Shown piece by piece: positions 1 to 7,501 of a DNA stretch of 64,000 nucleotides; position 1 is the stretch's first letter, and every line of letters begins with the position of its first letter. The DNA is taken from the NCBI RefSeq assembly GCF_004353915.1, contig NZ_SMRP01000006.1:247887-311886 (forward strand). Direction: 5' to 3'. The notes beneath the pieces were generated by a model. That model was not told the origin of the DNA. It saw only the letters and a program-made list of their open reading frames with translations, and made no database searches. A program made the translations under genes and the position numbers. The DNA is from Paraburkholderia silviterrae. Lineage in GTDB: Bacteria > Pseudomonadota > Gammaproteobacteria > Burkholderiales > Burkholderiaceae.

Positions 1-258
1 ATCGACTCCCAGAAACCGCGCAGCGCCGCTACGCGATGCTCCGGCGCGTTGCCCGCGATGATCGCCGTATTGAGCGCGCCAATCGACACGCCCGCGATCC
101 GGTGCGGCTCGACGCCGGCCTGCGCGAGTCCCTCGAACACGCCGGACTGGTAAGACCCGAGCGCGCCGCCGCCCTGCAGGACCAGCGCGATTTCGTCGTA
201 GCGCGGCAGCTCGAACGGCTTGTGCGCATGGCGGGCGGTTGTATTGCTGCTGCGCATA
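1..258 (-). CDS. patatin-like phospholipase, N-terminal part (runs off the window)
   Basis: Only the first 86 codons are present; the gene continues beyond base 1. The ATG at 258 follows a GAGGGAG ribosome site. The protein shows the patatin glycine-rich oxyanion loop (LVLQGGGALGSYQ, about residues 22-34) and the nucleophile elbow GVSIG (about residues 55-59). Patatin-family enzymes hydrolyse acyl esters of lipids with a Ser-Asp dyad; the Asp lies outside the window. The gene is 17 bases downstream of bdhA on the same strand and closes an adc-bdhA-patatin operon, which suggests a role around polyhydroxybutyrate or lipid turnover, but that role is inferred from context only. Confidence 0.85.
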
Positions 259-275
259 CGTGCTCCCTCAGTGGC

Positions 276-1058
276 TTAGTGCATCGACCAGCCGTGCGTG
301 ACCAGCACGGACTGGCCCGTCAAGGCGTTGGACTCGAAGCCCGCCAGGAAGGCGACGGTGTTGGCGACGTCGTCGAGCGACGTGAACTCACCGTCGACCG
401 TGTCCTTGAGCATCACGTTCTTCACGACGTCCGCTTCCGAGATGCCCAGCGCCTTCGCCTGCTCGGGAATCTGCTTGTCGACGAGCGGCGTGCGCACGAA
501 GCCCGGGCACACGACGTTCGCGCGCACGCCGCGCGGCCCGCCCTCCTTCGCCACCACGCGCGCGAGGCCCAGCAGGCCGTGCTTCGCGGTCACATAGGCG
601 GCCTTGAGCTTCGAGGCCTCGTGCGAGTGCACCGAGCCCATATAGACGATCGAGCCGCCCTTGCCACTGCCGTACATATGCTTGAGCACGGCCTTGGTGG
701 TCAGAAACGCGCCGTCCAGATGGATCGCGAGCATCTTCCTCCAGTCGGAGAACGCGAACTCGTCGACGGGGCTGATGATCTGGATGCCCGCGTTCGACAC
801 CAGCACGTCGATGCCGCCAAACACCTTCGCGGCTTCCTCGATGCCCGCGTTCACGGCTTCCTCGTTGGTGACGTCCATGGCCACGGCCAGCGCCTTGCCG
901 CCCGCCGCCACGATGCTGTCGGCCACCTTGCCGGCATTCGCGAGGTTCAGGTCGGCAATCACGACCGCCGCGCCCTGGCTCGCAAACGACCGAGCGCAAT
1001 GCTCGCCAATCCCGCTCGCTGCGCCAGTAATCACAGCCACCTTGTTCTTCAAAGACAT
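276..1058 (-). CDS. bdhA: 3-hydroxybutyrate dehydrogenase
   Basis: A 260-residue short-chain dehydrogenase/reductase that interconverts (R)-3-hydroxybutyrate and acetoacetate with NAD in the cytosol. The cofactor motif TGAASGIG is at residues 11-18, NAG at 89-91, and the catalytic Ser142, Tyr155 and Lys159 (YVTAK) are all present. Length matches BdhA (about 260). It lies 28 bases after adc, so acetoacetate made here can be decarboxylated by the neighbour. The precise substrate among SDR enzymes is inferred from overall resemblance to BdhA and the adc context. The start is supported by an AGGAttactt leader. Confidence 0.88.
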   Translation of the reverse strand: MSLKNKVAVITGAASGIGEHCARSFASQGAAVVIADLNLANAGKVADSIVAAGGKALAVAMDVTNEEAVNAGIEEAAKVFGGIDVLVSNAGIQIISPVDEFAFSDWRKMLAIHLDGAFLTTKAVLKHMYGSGKGGSIVYMGSVHSHEASKLKAAYVTAKHGLLGLARVVAKEGGPRGVRANVVCPGFVRTPLVDKQIPEQAKALGISEADVVKNVMLKDTVDGEFTSLDDVANTVAFLAGFESNALTGQSVLVTHGWSMH

Positions 1059-1086
1059 AAGTAATCCTTAGTTGCTAAATCAAAAA

Positions 1087-1875
1087 TCAGACGAGCTCTG
1101 CTTCGGTTTCGCTCTGGCGAGCCGGGGTTTCGGCGAGATAGTCGTAGGCGACTTCGCCGATATCGAGCGTGAGGTCGGCGATCACATGACGCGCGCCCAC
1201 CACCCGGCGCACCGGCAGATCCGCCACGGGCGCGAGTGCATGCGGATGCAGCTCGAGCGCGGCCGGGCCGCTCCACGCGCCATGCACCGTCACGTCGCGC
1301 AAGTAGAAGCGCACCAGCTCGCAAACGCGCGCCGTGCCGTCCACGTGCGGCAGCACCTTGAGCAGATAGTTGGGCGTGTCGGCGAGCTTGCGGCGCTCGT
1401 CTTCGCTATTGAGCACGAGGTGCTTGTAGCCCATCGTGCCCGTGGCCACGCGCTGCGTGCCGTAGTCGAGCGTGCCGAGCAGCGTGTCGTTGCCGTCCAC
1501 GGCAAGCACCGGGCGCGCGAGCTTCTTCGGAAAGCCCCAGATCTCGCGGCCACCCGCAATGGGGCCTTCGTCGTCGAGATACATGGCATGCGTGTAGTTC
1601 GCGAGCCGGCCTTGCGGGTCGCGCACCGTCACCACCTGGCCGCTCTCCGTGTAGTCGCCAAAGCCCGACGAGTCCGGCATGCGGATGAACTCGTAGTGGA
1701 CCAGATTGTTCTCCGGCTTCAGCGGCTCCGGCACGATGGCGCGCAGCGCGTCCGGGTCGGTCTCATAGGAGATGATGAAATATTCGCGCTTGACGAAGCG
1801 AAACGGCGGCCGCGGATACGCGGGATTGTGAACGGGCATCGCGAACGCTTCGCGGCGGATTCTTTCCAGGTCCAT
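1087..1875 (-). CDS. adc: acetoacetate decarboxylase
   Basis: A 262-residue protein of the acetoacetate decarboxylase family, which converts acetoacetate to acetone and CO2 through a lysine Schiff base. The family signature EIWGFPKKLA is visible, including the paired lysines of which one forms the Schiff base. I place the start at 1875 because GAGGA lies about 5 bases upstream. An in-frame start at 1920 would add 15 residues (MISRDVLPQ...) without a clear ribosome site. It is first in a probable operon with bdhA and the patatin gene; the upstream 550 bases are AT-rich and probably hold the promoter. Confidence 0.88.
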   Translation of the reverse strand: MDLERIRREAFAMPVHNPAYPRPPFRFVKREYFIISYETDPDALRAIVPEPLKPENNLVHYEFIRMPDSSGFGDYTESGQVVTVRDPQGRLANYTHAMYLDDEGPIAGGREIWGFPKKLARPVLAVDGNDTLLGTLDYGTQRVATGTMGYKHLVLNSEDERRKLADTPNYLLKVLPHVDGTARVCELVRFYLRDVTVHGAWSGPAALELHPHALAPVADLPVRRVVGARHVIADLTLDIGEVAYDYLAETPARQSETEAELV

Positions 1876-1920
1876 ACTGTCCTCATGACTGAGCTGCGGT
1901 AATACGTCGCGACTAATCAT

Positions 1921-2432
1921 AGAGGCGATTGAATCGTTGGGTGGTATTCGATACGAATAAACACCGTTGCGATTTTGTTAAATAAGAGGCTGTTTGAAAG
2001 TATTTGCGGGATTATTATTAATATTTACAAAAAATCACAAATTTGCATTGTTGCGTTATTCGGTTTTATTTATTGCCTGTTTTATCGCGTTGAGTGCCTG
2101 AAGGCCGGAAGCGCGTGCCCGCCGCATCGATCTGGTGCGCGCCAAATAGCACGCCTGCGCCGACCCTATCTGCGAACGGAAACGGCGAAGAGAATGGATG
2201 GAGATTGCAGCACAGCGTTTGCCTTTGAACAGGCGAACGCCGAATCGAATTTCGGCGGATTATAAATTCAGCGACAGATTCGTAGCCGTTGCACCAGCGC
2301 AATGCTTTATTTCCGGAAAGAGGAAAATCCGGGTATCGAAGATCACAACAATCTGTTGCAAGCGAGGCGTGTAATCAGGGCAATAAACCCTGCTTGCTAA
2401 AGCAGAGGACGATTCGCGCTCCAATCGACGCA
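1921..2432. other. intergenic region upstream of adc
   Basis: About 500 bases without a recognisable gene. The part at 1940-2100 is clearly AT-rich compared with its surroundings and is the probable promoter region of the adc operon. A small open frame at 1975-2265 has no ribosome site and no recognisable family. Confidence 0.5.
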
Positions 2433-2954
2433 CTAAAGATGCGTGCGCAACATCGCAATCTGCTCGCGCCAGCGCGCGAGCACCTTCTCGCGCTCGTGCA
2501 AGCGGAACGTCACGCCGCTCAGCACCTCCGCATACTTCGCTCGATGCACGTCCACGCGCTCGATACGCAGGCGGAACACACTGAGGTCGAGCGCCGTCTG
2601 ATGCTCGGCGACCAGGCTCGCGCGCGCGCGTATCTCCAGCACCGCGCCATCGTGAACCAGCGTCAGCGTGAGGCGCGCGTCGCGCAGCATGTTCTGCGCG
2701 GTGTGCGAGCGAGGCCACATCGCGACGAGCAGGTTCTGCGCGTCGACCGCCAGGACTTCGCCCACGCTCAATTGCGCGCCATGCGGCCAGCCATCGGCGC
2801 TCACGGTCGAGAGACGCATGGCCTCGTCGGCATGCGCCTCGAGGTGCTCGCCGTCCAGCGCGCTCACGAGTGCGGGTGGCAACGCGCAAGCGTCGTCTTG
2901 CTCGCCTGAGTGCTTGCCCTCTTGCGCGGGGTTGCGAGTATCGCTTCGATGCAT
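2433..2954 (-). CDS. pyridoxamine 5'-phosphate oxidase-like (FMN-binding split barrel) protein
   Basis: A 173-residue protein resembling the PNPOx-like split-barrel family: a small beta barrel running from 'MRLSTVSADGWPHGAQLSVGEVLAV' through 'LLVAMWPRSHTAQNMLRD' to 'LTLTLVHDGAVLEIRA'. Such proteins usually bind FMN, F420 or heme; the cofactor cannot be told. The ATG at 2954 is preferred because AAGGAG stands 6 bases before it; an upstream ATG at 2972 would place that Shine-Dalgarno sequence inside the gene. It follows the ring-cleavage dioxygenase by 32 bases and is probably co-transcribed. No signal peptide. Confidence 0.7.
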   Translation of the reverse strand: MHRSDTRNPAQEGKHSGEQDDACALPPALVSALDGEHLEAHADEAMRLSTVSADGWPHGAQLSVGEVLAVDAQNLLVAMWPRSHTAQNMLRDARLTLTLVHDGAVLEIRARASLVAEHQTALDLSVFRLRIERVDVHRAKYAEVLSGVTFRLHEREKVLARWREQIAMLRTHL

Positions 2955-2986
2955 CGGGTTCTCCTTGGGCACGTGCCGTCACGCCA

Positions 2987-3826
2987 TCATTGCGGCGTCA
3001 GCACGAAATCGAACTGCGAGCGCCATTGGGTCTCGCCCCCTTCTACGCGCTCATAGCGCGCAATGAGGCGCTCCTTCACGCCGAACACCGCGTCCGAGCC
3101 GAGCCACGCATCGTCGCCGACGAACGTATGCGTGACCACCTTCTGAAAACCCGGCGCGGTGATGAGAAAGTGCATATGCGCCGGGCGCCAGGGATGCCGG
3201 CCGAGTTGCTCGAGCATCTGGCCGACCGGCCCGTCGTGAGGAATCGGATACGAGACCGGCTTGACGCCGGCAAAGCGGTAGCGGCCATCGGCGCCCGTCG
3301 TGAAGATGCCGCGATTGTTCCAGCGCGGTTGTTCGGCGGGCTGCTGCACGTCGTAGTAGCCATCGGCGTTGTCGCACCAGACATCGATACGCGCCCCCGC
3401 CACCGGATTGCCCTCGAGATCCTTCACGCTGCCTTCGAACAGACAACTCTCGCCCTTGCCATCGAGCGAAATGCAGTCGCCCATTGCGCGCTCCGGCGCG
3501 CCTTGCACATGAAACGGGCCGAACACGGTGTTTTCCGTGGCGCTTTGCGGACGGCGATTGTTGATGGCGTCGACGAGCATCGAGAAGCCCAGCGTATCGC
3601 TCAGCAGGATGAACTCCTGGCGCTCGCGCGAGCACAGTTGACCGGTGCGCGTGAGGAAGTCGATGGCAAATTCCCATTCGCGCTGCGTCAGTTGCACCTC
3701 TTTCGCGAACGCATGCAAATGGCGCACGAGCGCGGCCATGACCTCCCGCAGACGCGGATCGCTCTGCTCGCCCATGCGTGCATTGACCGCCTCGGCGGAA
3801 GCGGCTTCAGTGAAAAAGGTGCTCAT
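2987..3826 (-). CDS. intradiol ring-cleavage dioxygenase, hydroxyquinol 1,2-dioxygenase type
   Basis: A 279-residue non-heme Fe(III) dioxygenase. It has the N-terminal helical dimerisation domain of catechol/hydroxyquinol 1,2-dioxygenases (residues 1-100) and a catalytic beta-sandwich. The four Fe ligands can be read as Tyr in 'NADGYYDVQ', Tyr in 'KPVSYPIPHDGPVGQML' and the two His in 'RPAHMHFLI'. These enzymes open catechol or hydroxyquinol to muconate or maleylacetate. The SYPIPHDGPVGQML stretch favours the hydroxyquinol group, but no maleylacetate reductase is in the window, so the substrate stays open. Confidence 0.85.
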   Translation of the reverse strand: MSTFFTEAASAEAVNARMGEQSDPRLREVMAALVRHLHAFAKEVQLTQREWEFAIDFLTRTGQLCSRERQEFILLSDTLGFSMLVDAINNRRPQSATENTVFGPFHVQGAPERAMGDCISLDGKGESCLFEGSVKDLEGNPVAGARIDVWCDNADGYYDVQQPAEQPRWNNRGIFTTGADGRYRFAGVKPVSYPIPHDGPVGQMLEQLGRHPWRPAHMHFLITAPGFQKVVTHTFVGDDAWLGSDAVFGVKERLIARYERVEGGETQWRSQFDFVLTPQ

Positions 3827-4094
3827 GTTCCGGCCCTCCCTAGCGCGATTGAAGTGACGCGCGCAAGCGCCACGTCAATCTACCGCAACGCGCGCGACGA
3901 GGGAATCGCGCGACGGCGCCTGTAAAAGGACGCTGGGATAGCGCTGCAACGAAGCACGCGCGAGCGGCTTGCCGCAAAGACGCAAGCGGGTGGCAACGCG
4001 CGTCGGGTCGAGCGCTCACGACGCGGTATTCGCCGACATTTTTCAGGCTTATACTCGGCGTCTTCCCGTCCCCCACTGCGCCATTTCAACGACT

Positions 4095-4559
4095 ATGAAA
4101 CGTGTGACAGTCCGGCAATCGCCGGTGCATGGCAAAGGCGTATTCGCGCTGCTTCCGTTGCGCGCCGGGGAACGCATCTTCGAGTACAAGGGGATGGTGA
4201 CCACGTGGCGCGAGGCGGCGCGCTGGAATGCGCGGCGCAACGACTCGGGCCATACGTTTTTGTTCGGCCTCTCCGACGGGCGCGTGATCGATGGCGGGCG
4301 CGGCGGCAACGGCGCACGCTGGCTCAATCATGCGTGTGCCGCGAACTGCGAGGCGATCGAGGACGGTACGCGCGTGTTCATCGAGGCGATCCGCGATATC
4401 GCGCCCGGCGAGGAGCTCTTCATCGACTACGCGCTCGAGATCGATGAGCAAGCGCAAAGCGACGCGCAGCGCGACTATGCCTGCCGCTGCGGCGCCCCAC
4501 TCTGCCGCGGCACCATGCTGGGCAAACTGGCCGCGGATGCGCTCGTGCTCGCGGTGTGA
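4095..4559 (+). CDS. SET-domain protein-lysine methyltransferase-like protein
   Basis: A 154-residue stand-alone SET domain with a post-SET tail. Visible motifs are 'GKGVFAL' near the N-terminus, 'RWLNHACAANCEA' (the NHxCxxN S-adenosylmethionine/pseudoknot motif), 'ELFIDYAL' with the catalytic-type Tyr, and 'CRCGAPLCRGTM', a CxCxxxxC zinc-binding post-SET motif. SET enzymes methylate protein lysines; the bacterial substrate is unknown. An open frame extends upstream to 3969, but the protein is best started at 4095, where the SET homology begins. It is monocistronic and divergent from the dioxygenase. Confidence 0.85.
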   Translation: MKRVTVRQSPVHGKGVFALLPLRAGERIFEYKGMVTTWREAARWNARRNDSGHTFLFGLSDGRVIDGGRGGNGARWLNHACAANCEAIEDGTRVFIEAIRDIAPGEELFIDYALEIDEQAQSDAQRDYACRCGAPLCRGTMLGKLAADALVLAV

Positions 4560-4662
4560 CGCGCGCGCCGGGCGCGCGATTTGATCAGGATTCCGATTGA
4601 GTTGTGCGGCTGCAGGGTTGCGGCCCCGGCATTGGAAACCGTGCCCGGATCAGCCGGGCGGG

Positions 4663-4696
4663 TTATCCACAGTTTTCGTGGACAAGCTTGTGGATA
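4663..4696. promoter_or_regulatory. pair of inverted DnaA-box-like sites
   Basis: TTATCCACA at 4663-4671 is a perfect consensus DnaA box. TGTGGATA at 4689-4696 is its inverse with only the last position off. They face each other across 17 bases, about 80 bases beyond the 3' end of the replication initiator gene. Their closeness to the initiator and iterons suggests they belong to the replicon origin. Confidence 0.7.
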
Positions 4697-4778
4697 CTCC
4701 CTGGGACGAAGCGCCTAAGTCATTGATCCGGCGTCAACATTTCCGCCTGCACGGGTCCGAAAGACGTCCAGGCATAAG

Positions 4779-6158
4779 TCACGCGGCGCTTTGCTTGAGC
4801 TTGCCGTACACGAACTGCCCGAAATACCACGACAGATCGGAGTGGCTGAGGATATTGGCGTCCGACAACGCGCCGGCTTCCAGCTTCAGGCGGCGCAGCA
4901 TGAGCTTGCCGGCCTGCGAGGCAATGTACAGGCGCACGAGCTCCTTGCGGGTCTTCTCGTCGGCGGATTGGAAGTGCTCGCGTCCGCGCAGGACTTCGTC
5001 GTTGCGGCGCGTGCGCGCCTCTTCGTCGCGCGCGGCGATGCTCTGCTTCACGGCCGTGCCGGCCTCGGCCTTCGCCGTTTCCTCGGCGCTCGCGGCGACG
5101 GCCCGCTCGGTCTGGATCGCGACCATCTTGCGCTCGGCCTCCGACACCTGCCAGTTGTGGCTCAACGCCTTCATGAGATAGCCGGCCGGGCTCCTGGTGA
5201 CCTTGCCCTGGTCAAGGCGAAAGCGCGTGTACTCGATGGCCTGCTGGATCCGTTCGTCGGTCCAGCTCATGCGATGCTCGGCAATGACGTCGAACTGCTT
5301 GTTGCTCAGGCCGAACTCTTCCTTGAGCGTGAGCAGCAGGTCGTGAGCGTCGGGCTGCCGGCTGAGCATGGCGGCAACCGTATCCTTGCGCTTCAGCCGA
5401 AAGCGGATCTTGTTGATCTTGCGCGAGGTTTCGGAATCGGCACGCGTTTCGTAGCTCAAGTCGATGTCCGAGAGCTCGTTGATCTGACGCACGGCCGGGT
5501 CGAGATACTTCGGCCGGAAATGCTTGAACTCCGATGCGCTCGAACCGAGCTTGCCGGGCCAGCGGCGCATGACGTCGAGCTCGATCCACTCCGTGAAGCC
5601 GGTGTTCACGTACGGCAGCACGTAGTCGTAGATCGCGCGCGCGAAAGTCTGCGAGAAGGCGGCGGTGATGCACAGGTTGAGCCAGTGATGCTTGTCCGGG
5701 CCGGTGATGTGACGCAGCATCAGCGGCGGGATGCGAAACTGGATGCGCCCCTTGCCGATCTTGACGCTGCCCATCAGCTGCTCGGAAATCCACTGGTCCT
5801 CTTCGCTGGGCGCACGGTCGGGCGGCGTGTCCGTCACCTCGATGAGCACCCGCTGCGCCTCCTTGATCACGCTCTGCAGATGGCGCACGTTGCGGCTCTC
5901 GTAGCGCATGAGCCACTTGAAGTAATTCAGGTCGACGTCGTAGATCTCGCGCGGCAGCGGTTCCTGGGCGGCGATGAAGTAGGCGGCGTCGATAAAGCGC
6001 CGCGACGACAGGCCAAGGCCGTTGATCGCAACGAAAACGTTGTTGCGCTGAAAGCCGATCTCTCTCGTGCTCTCGCTGATGGGCTGGCCGGACATCTCCT
6101 CAAACAACCCGAGCGACATCTGCTGGGTGGTCGTCCTGCGTGCGCTGTCCTCCGACAT
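4779..6158 (-). CDS. replication initiator protein of a secondary replicon
   Basis: A 459-residue protein resembling the large plasmid/second-chromosome replication initiators of Burkholderia, which bind iterons and start replication. It has an early conserved stretch 'VFVAINGLGLSSRRFIDAAYFIA', a central winged-helix-like region ('KHHWLNLCITAAFSQTFARAIYDYVLPYV'), a charged coiled region (about 370-420) and a C-terminal 'DLSWYFGQFVYGKLKQS'. The frame stays open to 6386, but codons upstream of the ATG at 6158 only translate iteron DNA (repeated VYV..F). GGAGAG precedes 6158, so this start is chosen. It is divergent from parA across the iteron field. Assignment is by resemblance and context. Confidence 0.85.
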   Translation of the reverse strand: MSEDSARRTTTQQMSLGLFEEMSGQPISESTREIGFQRNNVFVAINGLGLSSRRFIDAAYFIAAQEPLPREIYDVDLNYFKWLMRYESRNVRHLQSVIKEAQRVLIEVTDTPPDRAPSEEDQWISEQLMGSVKIGKGRIQFRIPPLMLRHITGPDKHHWLNLCITAAFSQTFARAIYDYVLPYVNTGFTEWIELDVMRRWPGKLGSSASEFKHFRPKYLDPAVRQINELSDIDLSYETRADSETSRKINKIRFRLKRKDTVAAMLSRQPDAHDLLLTLKEEFGLSNKQFDVIAEHRMSWTDERIQQAIEYTRFRLDQGKVTRSPAGYLMKALSHNWQVSEAERKMVAIQTERAVAASAEETAKAEAGTAVKQSIAARDEEARTRRNDEVLRGREHFQSADEKTRKELVRLYIASQAGKLMLRRLKLEAGALSDANILSHSDLSWYFGQFVYGKLKQSAA

Positions 6159-6256
6159 TCGCGTGCTCTCCGTCGATATTGGCCGCGACTCTATCACTCC
6201 GCTAACACATGTCAACACAATAAACGTTACCTCGAAAGGCGCGCGTTGACGGGTCC

Positions 6257-6360
6257 GCACAAAAAACGTGCCGAATTGCACATAGACCTCTCCATTGCCA
6301 GCACAAAAATCGGCACCTCTTCGCACATAAACCGATGCCTCTTGCACATAGACCGGTGCT
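6257..6360 (-). repeat. iteron cluster A (five copies, minus orientation)
   Basis: Five copies of a degenerate site whose minus-strand core is GGTYTATGTGC or GRTTTTTGTGC begin at 6257, 6278, 6301, 6323 and 6344. The 21-23 base spacing puts them on one face of the helix, as expected for initiator binding sites. They lie 100-200 bases upstream of the initiator start and probably serve both origin function and autoregulation. Confidence 0.8.
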
Positions 6361-6622
6361 TTTCGAGTCCAAGTCCTTGAAGACAAAGGATTTGGAAGCG
6401 CACGTTAGTGGGTTTGTGGGTTTTTTATGTTTAAGTAAACAAACCAACCGCGTACAACAAAGACGCTTCGCGCGAAATTTCACGCCAATCGCCTACGGGA
6501 ACGCAGGTGAATTTCTTGCGACGAAGTGGATGGATAGCCCTGCAGACGAGAGATTGACGTGCGAATAGCATGGGATCCGCGTTGCCGTCGGGCGCTTCGG
6601 CAGGCACGCATCCGTCGCCAAG
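6361..6622. other. spacer between iteron clusters with AT-rich patch
   Basis: No gene is seen. The stretch 6405-6450, with a T-rich run and GTTTAAGTAAAC, is the most AT-rich part between the two iteron clusters and is a candidate DNA-unwinding element. That role is inferred from position and composition only. Confidence 0.4.
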
Positions 6623-7070
6623 GGCAACGTTTTATGTGCGAAGGGACGCCGCTACGGTAACGGTTTGTGTGTGGAGCATCGCATCAAGGCTCGGGAGGGC
6701 GAATTTCTCGCGCCCGACGCGCTGTCGGTAACGGTTTTTGTGCGTGCTTATGGCTTCGGGTTGGAGGTAGAGGTTTTTGTGCAGCGTGGCCGGGTTTTCC
6801 CTGGGGTAACGTTTTATGTGCGGGAGCGATCGAGGATGCGCCCGGACGTGCTGAGAGGCCCCGAAGCAGCGAACGGTAACGGTTTTTGTGCGCGGTTTTG
6901 ACTGTTTTGCGTGCTGAACCTGCCCAAGGGCACAACTTTCACAGTTTTGCGGCGCCGCGCCAGTGGCGGCGGGTCTGGCAGAGCTCGACGATGGTCACGG
7001 TTTTTGTGCAATTCCGCGGTTTGGCAGCTCACCTCCCTCGACGGGCAGGATCAGGTAACGGTTTTTGTGC
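6623..7070 (+). repeat. iteron cluster B (eight copies, plus orientation)
   Basis: Consensus GGTAACGGTTTTTGTGC. Copies are at 6623-6639, 6656-6672 (degenerate), 6727-6743, 6766-6782, 6805-6821, 6875-6891, 6993-7009 and 7054-7070. The copies at 6727, 6875 and 7054 are identical over 17 bases. Spacing is wider and less regular than in cluster A. The core is the inverse of that in cluster A, so the two clusters converge on the AT-rich spacer. Confidence 0.85.
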
Positions 7071-7108
7071 CGATTATTGGCCGTCGAGTCGTGGAAGCGC
7101 GCGTGGGT

Positions 7109-7187
7109 GCACAAATTCCGTTACCGTCGAATCTGATATCGATTACATCATTTCGTGGATTAGCGAAAGTGCACAAAAATCGTGACC
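7109..7187 (-). repeat. iteron pair C (minus orientation)
   Basis: Two further copies in inverse orientation, 7109-7125 (GCACAAATTCCGTTACC) and 7171-7187 (GCACAAAAATCGTGACC), end the iteron field on the parA side. They match the cluster B consensus with three and one changes respectively. Confidence 0.8.
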
Positions 7188-7408
7188 TTCGCGGGTTCCA
7201 CTCGCGTGCCCGGATTCGCGCGCGAGGTCGTGAAGGCTGAATGAATGGCAACGCGTGTGATCTGACGGGAGATACCGGGGTCAAATTGCCTAAAAAATGA
7301 GCAGATCGACGGAAATGGCCTTAATAGGCGCATAGGCGGCCTGGCGGGCGGATGAAGGCCTGAGGGTGGACCGAATGCTCCGAGGCCGTCATAGCGCAAA
7401 TAAAAAGG

Positions 7409-7428
7409 TCGATTTTTTTAAAAATCGA
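7409..7428. promoter_or_regulatory. AT-rich palindrome upstream of parA
   Basis: TCGATTTTT-TT-AAAAATCGA, with perfect 9-base arms, lies 73 bases before the parA ATG. It could be an operator, an unwinding element or a terminator for transcription coming from the origin; the sequence alone does not decide. Confidence 0.5.
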
Positions 7429-7447
7429 TCTCAATGAGTGTGTTTCG

Positions 7448-7499
7448 ATACGCTTTTCCTGTATTCTACGCTTTGTCCAAATTCCGATAAAAAGCGTAT
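7448..7499. promoter_or_regulatory. inverted repeat overlapping the parA start, probable autoregulatory operator
   Basis: ATACGCTTTT (7448-7457) and AAAAGCGTAT (7490-7499) are perfect 10-base inverted arms around the presumed parA promoter, ending two bases before the ATG. A third half-like element TACGCTTT lies between them (7467-7474). ParA proteins with an N-terminal DNA-binding region, as here, commonly repress their own operon, so this is a plausible ParA operator. Confidence 0.55.
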
Positions 7500-7501
7500 T
7501 A

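Larger units (their letters stand above)
7188..7501. other. parA leader region
   Basis: A 314-base non-coding region between the last iteron and parA. The part after 7390 is AT-rich and holds two inverted repeats listed separately; the rest shows nothing I can name. Confidence 0.5.

Noticed and set aside
1975..2302. Small genes in the AT-rich region upstream of adc
   Set aside because: Frames on both strands overlap, and neither has a ribosome site or a recognisable product.
4791..6380. Plus-strand open frame of about 530 codons opposite the initiator gene
   Set aside because: It runs through the iterons and mirrors the initiator codons; composition is that of a shadow frame.
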